This document shows, piece by piece, positions 1 to 8,770 of a stretch of DNA of 47,951 nucleotides. Numbering within the stretch: the stretch's first letter is position 1; each line of letters opens with the position of its first letter. Position numbers and translations under genes: made by a program. Below the pieces are notes generated by a model that saw nothing but the letters and a program-made list of their open reading frames with translations, did no database searches and was not told the DNA's origin. This DNA comes from Kiritimatiellia bacterium. GTDB taxonomy: Bacteria > Verrucomicrobiota > Kiritimatiellia > RFP12 > UBA1067. The DNA lies in assembly GCA_024405255.1 (NCBI GenBank), contig JAKSOY010000009.1, positions 1-47,951 on the forward strand. The letters run 5' to 3'.

Positions 1-327
1 TTAGTCCTGATAGAACTCGACCACGGGACCATCCTTGATCGACACGAAGGCGATCGCCGTCGTACCGCCAAGCACGAGCTTCGGCAGAAGCACGGCGGCA
101 CCGGCCGCAACGACCTCGTCGACAGCGGCCTGCACATCGGCGACCTTGTACGCGACATGCGTCTCGACGACCATGCGGTACGCCGCCGGCGTGTCCTTTT
201 CCCAATAGAGATACTCGATATCGTAGTCCTTGTTGTAGCCGATCCACACCTTGAGCGAATCCATGTAGTTCATCCCGTCCATCTTCGCAGGAACCGGGAT
301 ACCCGTGTGCATGTACGTCTTCTGCAT
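1..327 (-). CDS. VOC-fold (glyoxalase/bleomycin-resistance-like) protein
   Basis: A 108-residue protein of vicinal-oxygen-chelate type. It has the look of a single glyoxalase-like domain: an ETHVAYKVADV strand-helix start, then VDEVVAAGA, and a closing beta strand ending in GPVVEFYQD. Family members bind a metal and act on small molecules (lyases, dioxygenases, resistance proteins), but the substrate cannot be read here. I chose the ATG at 325-327 because AAGGAG lies just upstream; a longer reading from 369 has no such site. It is the last gene seen of the cell-wall operon, 66 bases after serC, with a hairpin in between. VOC assignment is moderate and function unknown. Confidence 0.7.
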   Translation of the reverse strand: MQKTYMHTGIPVPAKMDGMNYMDSLKVWIGYNKDYDIEYLYWEKDTPAAYRMVVETHVAYKVADVQAAVDEVVAAGAAVLLPKLVLGGTTAIAFVSIKDGPVVEFYQD

Positions 328-346
328 CTTTTCTCTCCTTGTCTTG

Positions 347-385
347 GAATGCGAACGCGTCCGGTCCATGGGGACAGACGCATTC
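347..385 (-). other. Intergenic hairpin between serC and the VOC gene
   Basis: Perfect 7-base arms GAATGCG and CGCATTC enclose a second imperfect stem (TCTGTCC against GGACCGGA). There is no T tract after it on the minus strand, so it is not a normal intrinsic terminator. It could be an attenuator or an mRNA-processing or stability element that separates serC from the downstream gene. This is seen in sequence only; no function is shown. Confidence 0.4.
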
Positions 386-393
386 AGTTGAGG

Positions 394-1470
394 TTAACCG
401 TTCTTCTTTTCAAATTCCTTCATGAAATCCACCAGGCAGTCAACGCCGGCCATCGGGAAGGCGTTGTAGATGGACGCGCGAATGCCGCCCACGCTGCGGT
501 GGCCCTTCAGCGAGCTCATGCCGGCGGCCTTCGCCTCGGCGATGAACTTCGCCTCGAGCTCCTCCGTCGGCAAGCGCCACGTCACGTTCATATTCGAGCG
601 GAACTCCTTCAACGCCGTACCGCGATAGAAGCCAGAAGCGTCGATCACGTCGTAGATCTTCTGCGCCTTCTCGGCATTCAGCTTGAAGAGGTTCTCCTTG
701 CCCATCTTCTTGACCCACTTCATGGTCTCGCCGAAGATGTAGATGCCCCAGGTCGGCGGCGTGTTGTAGAGCGACTGGTTGTCGACGAACGTCCGATACT
801 GCAGCATCGTCGGAATCGTCTTCGAACCCCTCTCGGCGAAGTCCTTGCGAATGGTCACCACCGCCATACCCGAAGGTCCGAGATTCTTCTGCGCTCCCGC
901 ATAGAACATCACGAACTGGTTGTAGTCGCGCTCGCAGGAAAGGATGTCCGACGACATGTCGCAGATCAACGGCGAACCCGTCTGCGGGAACTCCTTGAGC
1001 TCGGCGCCGGAAATCGTCTCGTTCGAGCAGATGTGGCTGTAGACCGCACCCGGTGTCCACTTCCACTCGTCCGCCTTCGGCATGCGCGTAGGAATGTCCT
1101 TCTGGCAGTTGGCCGCCACATTCACCGAGCCGAGCGCCTGCGCTTCCTTGAGTGCCTTGTTCGACCACGTACCCTGGTTCGCATAGTCCGCGACCTGCCC
1201 CGCACCGAGGAAGTTCATCGGAATCATCGCAAACTGCAACGAGGCGCCGCCCTGGATGAAGCAGACCTCCCACTCGTCGCCGAGACCGCACAGTTCCTTG
1301 AACGTGGCGATCGCCTCCTGATGGATGGCATCGTAGTCCTTACCGCGATGGCTCATCTCCATCACGGACATTCCCGTGCCCTTGTAGTCGACAAGACCCT
1401 GCTGGGCGTCCTGCAGAACTTCAAGCGGCAACACGGCCGGACCGGCCGCAAAGTTATAGATACGAGACAT
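394..1470 (-). CDS. serC: Phosphoserine aminotransferase
   Basis: Class V aminotransferase of 358 residues, the usual SerC length. It converts 3-phosphohydroxypyruvate and glutamate to phosphoserine and 2-oxoglutarate in serine biosynthesis, and also serves pyridoxal phosphate synthesis in some bacteria. The start YNFAAGPAVLP is the SerC signature; QGGASLQF lies at 73-80, and the PLP-binding lysine is K195 within GAQKNLGPSG. The start has a strong AAGGAG site that lies inside the last codons of the ftsW-type gene, which ends only 3 bases before. It is cytosolic, unlike the cell-wall genes upstream in the same apparent operon. Confidence 0.96.
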   Translation of the reverse strand: MSRIYNFAAGPAVLPLEVLQDAQQGLVDYKGTGMSVMEMSHRGKDYDAIHQEAIATFKELCGLGDEWEVCFIQGGASLQFAMIPMNFLGAGQVADYANQGTWSNKALKEAQALGSVNVAANCQKDIPTRMPKADEWKWTPGAVYSHICSNETISGAELKEFPQTGSPLICDMSSDILSCERDYNQFVMFYAGAQKNLGPSGMAVVTIRKDFAERGSKTIPTMLQYRTFVDNQSLYNTPPTWGIYIFGETMKWVKKMGKENLFKLNAEKAQKIYDVIDASGFYRGTALKEFRSNMNVTWRLPTEELEAKFIAEAKAAGMSSLKGHRSVGGIRASIYNAFPMAGVDCLVDFMKEFEKKNG

Positions 1471-1473
1471 TTG

Positions 1474-2658
1474 CTAGACTCCTTGCGTTTGGAACACAGG
1501 TGATATTGTAATCCTCGGACGCAGTTTTGGCAACTCAATTTGTCGTCCGACGTTAAAGAGCGTACCGATTGCAAAAAGGGCGGAGATGATGTGCGAACCT
1601 CCGTAGCTGATGAACGGCAGCGCAATGCCCTTTGTGGGCAGACACTTCGTCACCACGCCCAGATTGAAAAACGCCGGGAAAACGATCAGGAACGTCATGC
1701 CGTAGGCAATCAGACGCCCCAGACGGTCCGGCGAGCGCGCGGCGATGATCAACCCACAGGCGAAAATCGTCAGGTAGAGCGCAACCAAGGCCAGCGAAAA
1801 GATCAATCCCCATTCTTCTGCGCCGATGGCAAAAATGAAATCCGTATGCGCCTCGGGCAAATAGGCCAGCTTCTGCGTCGACTGGTTGAATCCCACGCCC
1901 GTGATGCCGCCGTTCTGAATGGCGATAAGCGCATTCTGAGCCTGGTACTCGGCCGCCTTCTCCTTGTCGGACAGCACCACCATGGTTCCATCCGACATCG
2001 CCTGGCCGAACCACCCCTTCACCCAAGAGAGGATACGGTTCATGCGATTCTGGTTATGGTACAGCAAAACGCCCACGCCCATCAGGCCTGCACCGCCGAG
2101 CGCACACATGTGCGAGAATTTCATGCCGGAAATCAGCAGCAAAACGGCAGCTGCTCCGCCCATGACCATGGCAGCCCCGAAGTCCGGCTCGCCCAAAGCA
2201 AGCCCCATCAGCACCGCCACGATCAAAACCGCTCGGCAAGCCCCCGTCCAGAATTTGGACACACGCCAGCCCGCCCGATCCAGGAACACGGACATGGCGA
2301 TGACCACCGCCAATTTGCCGAGCTCGCTCGGCTGCAAACGAACCGGCCCCAACGGGATCCAACGGCGCGACCCTTTCACATTTGGAAAGAGGAAAACCGC
2401 CGCCATCAACCCGACAACGCCGAGATAGAAAAGAACCGTCAACCACGGAAACTCACGCCATTTGTGATAATCGAAACGCGCGGCTGCAAACAGAGCCACA
2501 AGGCCAATCAGCAGGAAGCCGCACTGACGAGTCAGGAAATGGTAGGAGTCGTGATAAATGTCCAATCCGCTCACGCCGCCGGCAGATGCGAGGACGAGGA
2601 CCCCCATCGCCAGCAAAGCGAGAACGGAAACTCCCAAGAACCAAAGAACGCGATACAC
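1474..2658 (-). CDS. ftsW: FtsW/RodA-family SEDS peptidoglycan polymerase
   Basis: Polytopic membrane protein of 394 residues, of the SEDS family that polymerises lipid II into glycan strands with a partner class B PBP. Family landmarks are present: GSRRWIPLGPVRLQPSELGK at 96-115, EPDFGAAM at 157, the PEAHTDFIFAIGAEEWG loop with the conserved aspartate D273, and a closing GIALPFISYGGS. About nine to ten membrane segments can be followed. The neighbours murD and a D,D-carboxypeptidase favour FtsW over RodA, but sequence alone does not settle it. No murG or ftsQ follows; serC does, so this is only a fragment of a division cluster. Confidence 0.9.
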   Translation of the reverse strand: MYRVLWFLGVSVLALLAMGVLVLASAGGVSGLDIYHDSYHFLTRQCGFLLIGLVALFAAARFDYHKWREFPWLTVLFYLGVVGLMAAVFLFPNVKGSRRWIPLGPVRLQPSELGKLAVVIAMSVFLDRAGWRVSKFWTGACRAVLIVAVLMGLALGEPDFGAAMVMGGAAAVLLLISGMKFSHMCALGGAGLMGVGVLLYHNQNRMNRILSWVKGWFGQAMSDGTMVVLSDKEKAAEYQAQNALIAIQNGGITGVGFNQSTQKLAYLPEAHTDFIFAIGAEEWGLIFSLALVALYLTIFACGLIIAARSPDRLGRLIAYGMTFLIVFPAFFNLGVVTKCLPTKGIALPFISYGGSHIISALFAIGTLFNVGRQIELPKLRPRITISPVFQTQGV

Positions 2659-2687
2659 GTTTTATCCTCTGTTCTGGGCAAGCGGAA

Positions 2688-4085
2688 TTAGTCCGCCGAG
2701 GGCTTCGCGCCCGCCGGAATCTTGAGCACCTGACCCGGCTTCAGACCATCACCGGCCTTGATGCCGTTGAGGTCCATGAGCTGGCTCGGGCTGACACCGA
2801 AGTTGATGGAGACGGAGACGAGATCGTCGCCTTCCTTCACCGTGTAGGTCAAACCCGCCGCCGCAGGCGCTTCGGCCTTCGGCTCGGCAACAGGAGCCGG
2901 GTCGGTATTCGGCTCGGCAACCGGAGCCGGGTCGGTCTTCTGCTCGACCACCGGAGCCGGGGTCTCTTCGACCTTCTTTTCGGGAGCCGGAGCCGCCGCA
3001 TCGACCTTCACCGCTTCAGCAGGCTGCTTCGTCTCAACCGCCGGAGCCGCCTCGGTCTTCGTCGCCTCGGTCTTCGCCGGTTCGGCCTTCTTCTCAACCA
3101 CAGGAGCCGTCTTCGGCGCAGCGACCGTCTTCGGCGCCTCGGCCGCAGTCTTCGTCTCCTTCACGACCTTCTCGGCCGGCACGAGGAGCTTCTGACCGAT
3201 GCGGACGTTGTCCTTCACAAGCTTGTTGAGCTCCTTGAGCGCACGGATCGAGATGCCGCTCTCGCACGCGATCTTGCCCAGCGAATCACCGCTCTTGACC
3301 GTGTACTCCTTCGTCGCGCCGACATACGGCTTGAACGCAGGCTTCGTCTTCACCGGCGCAACCGTGCTCGCCGCCGTCGGAGCCGCAGGCGCCGCCGCCA
3401 ACATCGTCGACTTCGGCGGCGTCGTCTTCGTCACCGCCATCGGAGCGACCGTCGGAGCCGCCGCCACCGCCGTCGCGCTCGGACCCGTCACGCCCGGAAT
3501 CGTGATCTTCTGGCCGATGCGAATGCGATCGGGATTCAACCCCGGGTTGGCCTTGACAATTGCCGACAGGCGCACATTGTACTTGCGGCTAAGCGCGAAA
3601 AGCTGATCGCCCGGCTTGACCGTGTACACAAAACCCGCTCCCGCCGCAGCCGAACCCGCCGCCACAGCCGGAGCCGTCGTCGCCAGCGGTCCCTTCGGCG
3701 CCACCGCCGGCTTCGGACCGGCCTTCGGCAGCGCCGGAACCGTTCTCACCGTGGACTTCGGCGTCGGAAGCTTCGCCACCGGCGTCGGAGCCTGACCCTG
3801 TTCAATCACAATACCCGAAGGCTGCGTGCTCGTCGCAACCGGCGTCGCCGTCGCGCTCGGACCTGTTCCCGTCCCCGAAGTCGACGTCGCGACCGGTGCC
3901 TCCACCGTGGCCGTTTCCGTCGGCGTCGCCGCCGGTACCGCCGTCTCAACCGGAGCGGCCGCGACGACCGTCGTGTTGGAGGGCAACGGTTCCGTTCCCG
4001 CCTTGTGTGCCTTGCAGCCCTGCATCATCATGCAGGCCACCGCCATGTTCATACCCAGAACCCATCCGAGCTTCTGCGCCTTCAT
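2688..4085 (-). CDS. Three-LysM peptidoglycan-binding lipoprotein
   Basis: A 465-residue envelope protein. The N-terminus is a signal peptide with a likely lipobox (MMQGC, C24 lipidated). LysM domains sit at about 154-197, 261-303 and 414-457, each opening with YTVKxGD and closing with a (I/L)xxGQxLxIP type strand. LysM binds GlcNAc-containing glycan. Long Ala/Pro/Lys/Glu-rich linkers join them and should be extended; one contains tandem TDPAPVAEP units. There is no catalytic domain, so the protein probably tethers or scaffolds at the cell wall. It sits between murD and the SEDS gene, with GAGGAAGAAG before the ATG. Confidence 0.9.
   Translation of the reverse strand: MKAQKLGWVLGMNMAVACMMMQGCKAHKAGTEPLPSNTTVVAAAPVETAVPAATPTETATVEAPVATSTSGTGTGPSATATPVATSTQPSGIVIEQGQAPTPVAKLPTPKSTVRTVPALPKAGPKPAVAPKGPLATTAPAVAAGSAAAGAGFVYTVKPGDQLFALSRKYNVRLSAIVKANPGLNPDRIRIGQKITIPGVTGPSATAVAAAPTVAPMAVTKTTPPKSTMLAAAPAAPTAASTVAPVKTKPAFKPYVGATKEYTVKSGDSLGKIACESGISIRALKELNKLVKDNVRIGQKLLVPAEKVVKETKTAAEAPKTVAAPKTAPVVEKKAEPAKTEATKTEAAPAVETKQPAEAVKVDAAAPAPEKKVEETPAPVVEQKTDPAPVAEPNTDPAPVAEPKAEAPAAAGLTYTVKEGDDLVSVSINFGVSPSQLMDLNGIKAGDGLKPGQVLKIPAGAKPSAD
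2881..2963 (-). repeat. Tandem Pro/Ala-rich linker repeat inside the LysM protein
   Basis: Three near-identical units of about 30 bases encode PAPV-type peptides (TDPAPVAEP twice, and a variant). They lie in the flexible linker before the third LysM domain. Such units can expand or shrink by slippage, changing linker length in steps of about ten residues. Confidence 0.6.
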
Positions 4086-4130
4086 TTTTCTTCTTCCTCG
4101 TTTTTTTTATTCGGTTCCACTCCGACGCTT

Positions 4131-5333
4131 TCACGCTCCCGCACGAACGAGAGTCGCAAACACGTCGCCGCGTTCACCATAGCTTTTAAATTGATCGAAA
4201 CTCGCAGCCCCCGGCGAGAGGAGAACCGACTCGCCTGAAACTGCATCGCGCCGAGCCGACTCGACCGCCCGGTCAAGCGTCTCGCAGACCTCGCACGGCA
4301 CGGTTTCCCGCCACGCGTCCAAGAGCTGATTTGCGCAACACCCTATAAGATACACTTTTTTGACCCCAAAACGCAAGCGCGGAATCACAGAAAGTGGATT
4401 ATCCCCCTTCGGAAGCCCTCCTGCGATGAGTCGAACGGGGTCCGCGCACATCGCCACGCCCGCGGCAAGCGCCGCGAGCGAGGTCGCCTTCGAGTCGTCA
4501 ATCCAGGTGACACCGCCCTGCACCGCGATTCGCTGGAAGCGATGCGGCAAGGGTTCAAAGTCCGTAAACGCCGCGCGGATCGACGCGTCGTCGAGTCCCG
4601 CCGCCCGCAAAAGAGCCACGGCGCAAAGTCCGTTGACCCGCAAAATCTCGTTGTCGAAATAGGATCCCGCCAACAGCGCAACATCCGCCGCCGGTGCGCG
4701 CGCCGCGGCAAACGCCGCCCGCGATGCGTCGATCGCGCGAGGCGTCATCGCGAGCAGCTGGCGCTTGAGCGCATGGTAGACGCTCACATGTCCGTGCCGG
4801 TCGAGATGGTCTTCCTGCAGATTCAACAGCGCCGCCGCCTCAAACGCATCCTCGGGAAGGCAGGTCGTCTCAAGCTGGAAGGACGAAACCTCCACCACGG
4901 CCCACGGCAACGCCGCGCCTTCGCCCGTCTGCGTGTTCACGACTTCGCAGAGCGGCGTTCCGTAGTTGCCGCACGGGACGCCCTTGAGAGCGGATGCCAC
5001 AAGCTTGACGACCGAGCTCTTGCCCTTCGATCCCGTGACTGCCAGCATACGCCCGCCCCGGGCACGCCACCGCTCGGCGCCGAGCTGCAGTTCCGAGATC
5101 ACCGTCAAGCCCGCCGCGCGCGCCGCCTTCTGCCACGGATGATCCAACGCAATGCCCGGCGAAGTGATGCAGATCGTCGTGGCCGGCAGGAGGTTGCACG
5201 CGGCACAGTCGGGGAACACCTCGGCACCGTCGAGGATGCGCACCTCGACGCCTTCCCGCCGCAGCAGTTCCGCCGCCGCCTTGCCGCTGCGTCCGTTGCC
5301 GAACACCAACGCCTGTGTGAACCCGCTCGCCAT
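4131..5333 (-). CDS. murD: UDP-N-acetylmuramoyl-L-alanine:D-glutamate ligase
   Basis: Mur ligase of 400 residues that adds D-glutamate to UDP-MurNAc-L-Ala in the cytosol using ATP. The N-terminal Rossmann-like part has VFGNGRSGKAAAELL and SPGIALDHPW; the ATP loop is AVTGSKGKSSVVKL, a Lys/Ser variant of the usual GTNGKST; the C-terminal domain has DDSKATS and LIAGGLPKG. It is somewhat shorter than the typical 440 residues. I start at the ATG at 5331-5333, four bases after the carboxypeptidase stop. An in-frame TTG at 5351 would overlap that gene by 14 bases and is less likely. Confidence 0.93.
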   Translation of the reverse strand: MASGFTQALVFGNGRSGKAAAELLRREGVEVRILDGAEVFPDCAACNLLPATTICITSPGIALDHPWQKAARAAGLTVISELQLGAERWRARGGRMLAVTGSKGKSSVVKLVASALKGVPCGNYGTPLCEVVNTQTGEGAALPWAVVEVSSFQLETTCLPEDAFEAAALLNLQEDHLDRHGHVSVYHALKRQLLAMTPRAIDASRAAFAAARAPAADVALLAGSYFDNEILRVNGLCAVALLRAAGLDDASIRAAFTDFEPLPHRFQRIAVQGGVTWIDDSKATSLAALAAGVAMCADPVRLIAGGLPKGDNPLSVIPRLRFGVKKVYLIGCCANQLLDAWRETVPCEVCETLDRAVESARRDAVSGESVLLSPGAASFDQFKSYGERGDVFATLVRAGA

Positions 5334-5337
5334 CGAC

Positions 5338-6312
5338 TTATTTTCCGGCAATTGCGTCCAAGGCTTCCACCATCAGCTGGCGCGCCGACGCATCGCGCAG
5401 CTTCGACGTCTGACTGCCCAGCACGATCACGATGGCGCGCTTGCCATTGCGCTTGCCGGTCAGGACAACGGAGGAACCGCCCGCGTCGATGTAGCCGGTC
5501 TTCAACCCATCGACTTCGCTTTCGCCCTTCTCGTTCAGGATCTTCTGCTTGTCCTTCACAAGGATGTTGTTGTGGTTCACCATCTTGAGCGGATTCCCGG
5601 CGCCGTCCGTCACCGTCGTGAGTTTCGTCTTCGTGTAGCGGAACACTTCGGGATAGCGCAGCACCGCCTGCGCAAGCTTCACGAGATCGCGCGCCGTCGA
5701 CGTGTCGAACGGACGCTTCGACCCGGGCCGGGGCGGATAGCCGTTCGGCGTTTCATAGTGCGTATTCGACATGCCGAGCGACTCGGCCTTCTTGTTCATC
5801 CGAACGACAAACGCCTGCAGATCGCCCGGCTGGATGTCGCGACCCGCATTCTTCGCCGTGGAGTTTTCCGCCAACAGCACCGCCGCGTCGTTCGCGCTCT
5901 TCACCATGATGGACATCAGAAGATCGTCGACCGTCATCGACTGCCCCGGCTTCAAGCCGACGCAGCTCGGCTTCTCCTGGCTGCACCGCACACTGGCCGT
6001 CACACGCGTCGTCACGTCATACTTCATCGCATGCATGTCTTCAAGGCAGAGCAGCATCGTCATCAGCTTCGTCACCGAAGCCGGACGCGCCACCTTGTCG
6101 GCATGCCGCTCGAAAATGACACGGCCCGTCGCCGCATCAACGGCGATCGCCCCGACATACGGCGTGCAACGGAACGCCGTCTCCGGCAATGCCGATGCCG
6201 CAGGCGCCGCCGCTGGAACCGCCCGACGCGCCGACGACTTCGCCCGCTTCGCCGGTACCGCCGCCGCCACAAGGGCGAGCCCCGTCAGACAGATAAAAAT
6301 GACATGCTTCAT
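5338..6312 (-). CDS. D-alanyl-D-alanine carboxypeptidase (peptidase S11, DacA-like)
   Basis: A 324-residue low-molecular-mass penicillin-binding protein that trims the terminal D-Ala from peptidoglycan stem peptides outside the cytoplasmic membrane. It has an N-terminal signal peptide and an Ala/Arg-rich spacer. All three active-site motifs are present: SVTK (S79, K82), SAN (139-141) and KTG (271-273). It is shorter than E. coli DacA because it lacks the C-terminal beta domain and amphipathic anchor, so it may be soluble in the periplasm. It is the first gene of the cell-wall operon, with an extended -10 promoter about 33 bases upstream. Confidence 0.94.
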   Translation of the reverse strand: MKHVIFICLTGLALVAAAVPAKRAKSSARRAVPAAAPAASALPETAFRCTPYVGAIAVDAATGRVIFERHADKVARPASVTKLMTMLLCLEDMHAMKYDVTTRVTASVRCSQEKPSCVGLKPGQSMTVDDLLMSIMVKSANDAAVLLAENSTAKNAGRDIQPGDLQAFVVRMNKKAESLGMSNTHYETPNGYPPRPGSKRPFDTSTARDLVKLAQAVLRYPEVFRYTKTKLTTVTDGAGNPLKMVNHNNILVKDKQKILNEKGESEVDGLKTGYIDAGGSSVVLTGKRNGKRAIVIVLGSQTSKLRDASARQLMVEALDAIAGK

Positions 6313-6344
6313 GCGTTTTCCTTCTAGTCGAAAATGATGCTCAT

Positions 6345-6353
6345 ATTATAGCA
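6345..6353 (-). promoter_or_regulatory. Extended -10 promoter for the cell-wall operon
   Basis: On the minus strand TGC is followed directly by the consensus TATAAT, about 33 bases before the dacA-like start. No good -35 lies at 16-18 bases, which fits an extended -10 promoter. It probably drives dacA-like, murD, LysM, ftsW, serC and the VOC gene, since all spacings are short. Confidence 0.7.
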
Positions 6354-6389
6354 TAAATTCGACCAGAAAGGCGCGAGAAAATCAGCGGA

Positions 6390-7679
6390 TCAGTCGAGAA
6401 TGCATTCGCGGGTGAAACCCTCGGGGATGTCTTCGGCACGATGCGCCACGCAGATGGACGTGCAGGCGGGATGACGACGCAACCAGGCGCTCACGCGCCG
6501 CTTGAGGCGCGCCGCCATCCGTGCGTCGAGATTGAGGCACGGTTCGTCGAGCAAGAGCAAGTCCGGCTTGCGCGCCAGCGCCGATTCGAGCAGCTCGAAG
6601 GCGTCACGCCCTTCGTACGCCTGCTGTTCCGGACTCACCATGCCGATGCGACGACGGATTCTCGCCAGTTCCACACCATCGCCCCGCACATGCCCGAACA
6701 CCGACACGTCATTCGCATAGGCCTGAGGATTGTCGCCCGTGATGAGCGAAAGCAACGTCGTCTTGCCGCTGCCATTCGCACCGCGCAGGACCCAACGCTC
6801 GCCTTGGCGGATGGTCCAGGAAAAATCGGCGAAGAGTACGCGCGACCCCATCTCGAGATGGATGTGCTTCAACTCGACCACCGGTTTCGCGTCTGTCGCC
6901 GAATCTGCGACTGCCGCACCGCAGACCTGCGGCGCCGCCGGATTTGTTTCCGTCCGAACAGGTTCCGCCGCGCGGAAAGACGGCGCACGCCCCTTGTCCA
7001 GCGTCATCACGTCCGTCACGCACGCCGGGATCTCGTCCTCGTGCCGTACGGCGATCAGCAGGGACAGGCCCCGAGCCGCAAGCGCCGTGCAAATGTCCTT
7101 CACCTGCGCCCGCCGCGCGGGATCAAGTCCGGCACACGGATCGTCGAGCACCAGCAGCTGCGGACTCGCCAGCAGCGCGCGCGCCAAAAGCGTCCGCCGC
7201 GTCTCGCCGTTCGACAACGCCAGAAAATCGCGGTCCAGCAGCTCGTGCATGTTCAGCAGAGGCATCACCTCTTTGAACGCACGCTTGTACGCGGCGCGCT
7301 CCGCACGCAACGGCCGCCCCACTTCGAAGGGGTTCACGTCATAGATGCGTTCGAAGGAAAGGAACTCTTCCACCGTCTCGCCCGGACCCGCCTCGTCCTC
7401 GATCGAATAGTAGCGCGCCTGGCGGAATCCCCCTTTCGCCGCCGCCGCGCGCTGCTGCGCGAACGAGACGAGCTGAACGCGGTCCTCAATCGTTTCATCC
7501 CACGTCACGGAAAGTCCCTGCGTCATCGGCAGAACCCCCGCGACGAGCGCACAGAGGCGCGATTTCGCCACCCCGTCGTCCCCCACGAGGGCCCACTGAC
7601 GGCCGGCTTCAAAAGACCACGCGGCGCGCGCGAAGAATCCGCGCGCGCCACCCTTTACCTGAACGAGTTCTGTTGCCAT
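6390..7679 (-). CDS. ModF-like tandem ABC ATPase with one degenerate site
   Basis: A 429-residue cytosolic protein with two ABC ATPase domains and no membrane segments, most like ModF. In the second half the stretch SLITGDNPQAYANDVSVFG matches the ModF pattern. NBD1 has an altered Walker A (GDDGVAKS, 33-40), an intact signature LSNGE (155-159), Walker B ending in Asp (LVLDDP) and H213. NBD2 has a perfect Walker A GANGSGKT (300-307), catalytic Glu in LLLLDEP, and H413, but the whole helical part with its LSGGQ signature is missing: only about 20 residues separate PEQQAY from Walker B. One composite ATP site should therefore work and one should be dead. It starts 2 bases after prfA; the role is unknown. 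Confidence 0.85.
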   Translation of the reverse strand: MATELVQVKGGARGFFARAAWSFEAGRQWALVGDDGVAKSRLCALVAGVLPMTQGLSVTWDETIEDRVQLVSFAQQRAAAAKGGFRQARYYSIEDEAGPGETVEEFLSFERIYDVNPFEVGRPLRAERAAYKRAFKEVMPLLNMHELLDRDFLALSNGETRRTLLARALLASPQLLVLDDPCAGLDPARRAQVKDICTALAARGLSLLIAVRHEDEIPACVTDVMTLDKGRAPSFRAAEPVRTETNPAAPQVCGAAVADSATDAKPVVELKHIHLEMGSRVLFADFSWTIRQGERWVLRGANGSGKTTLLSLITGDNPQAYANDVSVFGHVRGDGVELARIRRRIGMVSPEQQAYEGRDAFELLESALARKPDLLLLDEPCLNLDARMAARLKRRVSAWLRRHPACTSICVAHRAEDIPEGFTRECILD

Positions 7680-7681
7680 TT

Positions 7682-8758
7682 TTATTTATTCAACGCCGAG
7701 GCGATGCGATCGGAAAGATCCTTCTCGCGCAGAGCCGACAGCACCGGCTCCATTTCGCCTTCGACAATTCGGTCGAGCGAATAGAGCGTGAGATCCACGC
7801 GGTGGTCCGTCAACCGGTTCTGAGGAAAATTGTACGTGCGAATACGTTCCGAGCGATCGCCGCTCCCGCGCAGCGACAAACGCGACGCGCCCGCCTTCGC
7901 CTCTTCTTCGCGCCGTTTCTGGTCGAGAATGCGCGCCTTCAACGTGGCCAGGCATTTCTCCTTGTTGCGCTGCTGGCTGCGTTCGTCCTGGCACTGCGCC
8001 ACAAGCCCCGTCGGCAGATGCGTCATCCGAATGGCCGAATACGTCGTATTCACGCCCTGACCGCCATGACCGCCCGCGCAGAAGATGTCGATGCGCAGAT
8101 CCTTCTCGGGAATCTCGAAGTCGTCGTCCGTCTCATCGGCCTCGGGGAACACGACGACCGTCGCGGCGGACGTGTGGATGCGTCCCTGCGTCTCCGTCAC
8201 GGGAACGCGCTGTACGCGGTGTCCGCCCGACTCGAAGCGGAACTGGCCATACGCGCCCTCGCCCTCGACCGTGAAAAGCACTTCCTTGTAGCCGTCCAGC
8301 GAGGTCGGCGACGAACTCATCACGTGCACCTTCCAGCCCTTCGCCTCGCAGTAGCGCGAATACATGCGGAAGAGATCGCCCGCAAAGAGCGCCGCCTCGT
8401 CGCCGCCTGTACCCGCCCGCACTTCAAAGACCGCCGCACGCCCTTCAAGCGGATCCGGCGGCAGAAGCCCCGCCAGCACGGCACGCTCGGCCGCGGGGAT
8501 CTCGTCTTTCAAACGCGCGATCTCCGCCTTCGCCTCTTCCGCGAAATCGGGGTCTTCCACCAGCGTCTCGTTTCCCTCGAGATCGTCGAGGATCTTGAAG
8601 TAGCGCTTCGCCGCCGCCTCCAGCTTGCGCAGGGCCGTGTGTTCGCGCACCGTCTCACGATAACGCTTGGCATCCGCCAACACGGCAGGATCGCCCATGT
8701 CGGCTTCAACCTGCGTGAGACGATCGAGTACGGACTTGATCTGGCTCTTTTCGACCAT
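7682..8758 (-). CDS. prfA: Peptide chain release factor 1
   Basis: Class I release factor of 358 residues that reads UAA/UAG and frees the finished peptide on the ribosome. The catalytic GGQ is at 232-234 within CAGGHGGQGVN. The codon-recognition tripeptide is PVT (186-188) in RVQRVPVTETQGRIHTS; a P-x-T form marks RF1, whereas RF2 has SPF. The C-terminal Arg-rich QRNKEKCLATLKARI helix is intact. There is no visible Shine-Dalgarno site before the ATG, which lies just after the rpmE terminator. Its own promoter is not clear, so it may depend on read-through from rpmE. Confidence 0.96.
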   Translation of the reverse strand: MVEKSQIKSVLDRLTQVEADMGDPAVLADAKRYRETVREHTALRKLEAAAKRYFKILDDLEGNETLVEDPDFAEEAKAEIARLKDEIPAAERAVLAGLLPPDPLEGRAAVFEVRAGTGGDEAALFAGDLFRMYSRYCEAKGWKVHVMSSSPTSLDGYKEVLFTVEGEGAYGQFRFESGGHRVQRVPVTETQGRIHTSAATVVVFPEADETDDDFEIPEKDLRIDIFCAGGHGGQGVNTTYSAIRMTHLPTGLVAQCQDERSQQRNKEKCLATLKARILDQKRREEEAKAGASRLSLRGSGDRSERIRTYNFPQNRLTDHRVDLTLYSLDRIVEGEMEPVLSALREKDLSDRIASALNK

Positions 8759-8770
8759 GTGAATCAGATA

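Noticed and set aside
2881..2963. Repeated units as a possible CRISPR array
   Set aside because: The units are contiguous, keep the reading frame and code for a linker; there are no unique spacers.
2382..4238. 618-codon plus-strand frame with long Arg/Leu repeats
   Set aside because: It is the antisense reading of the Ala/Pro-rich LysM linkers; the repeat comes from those linkers.
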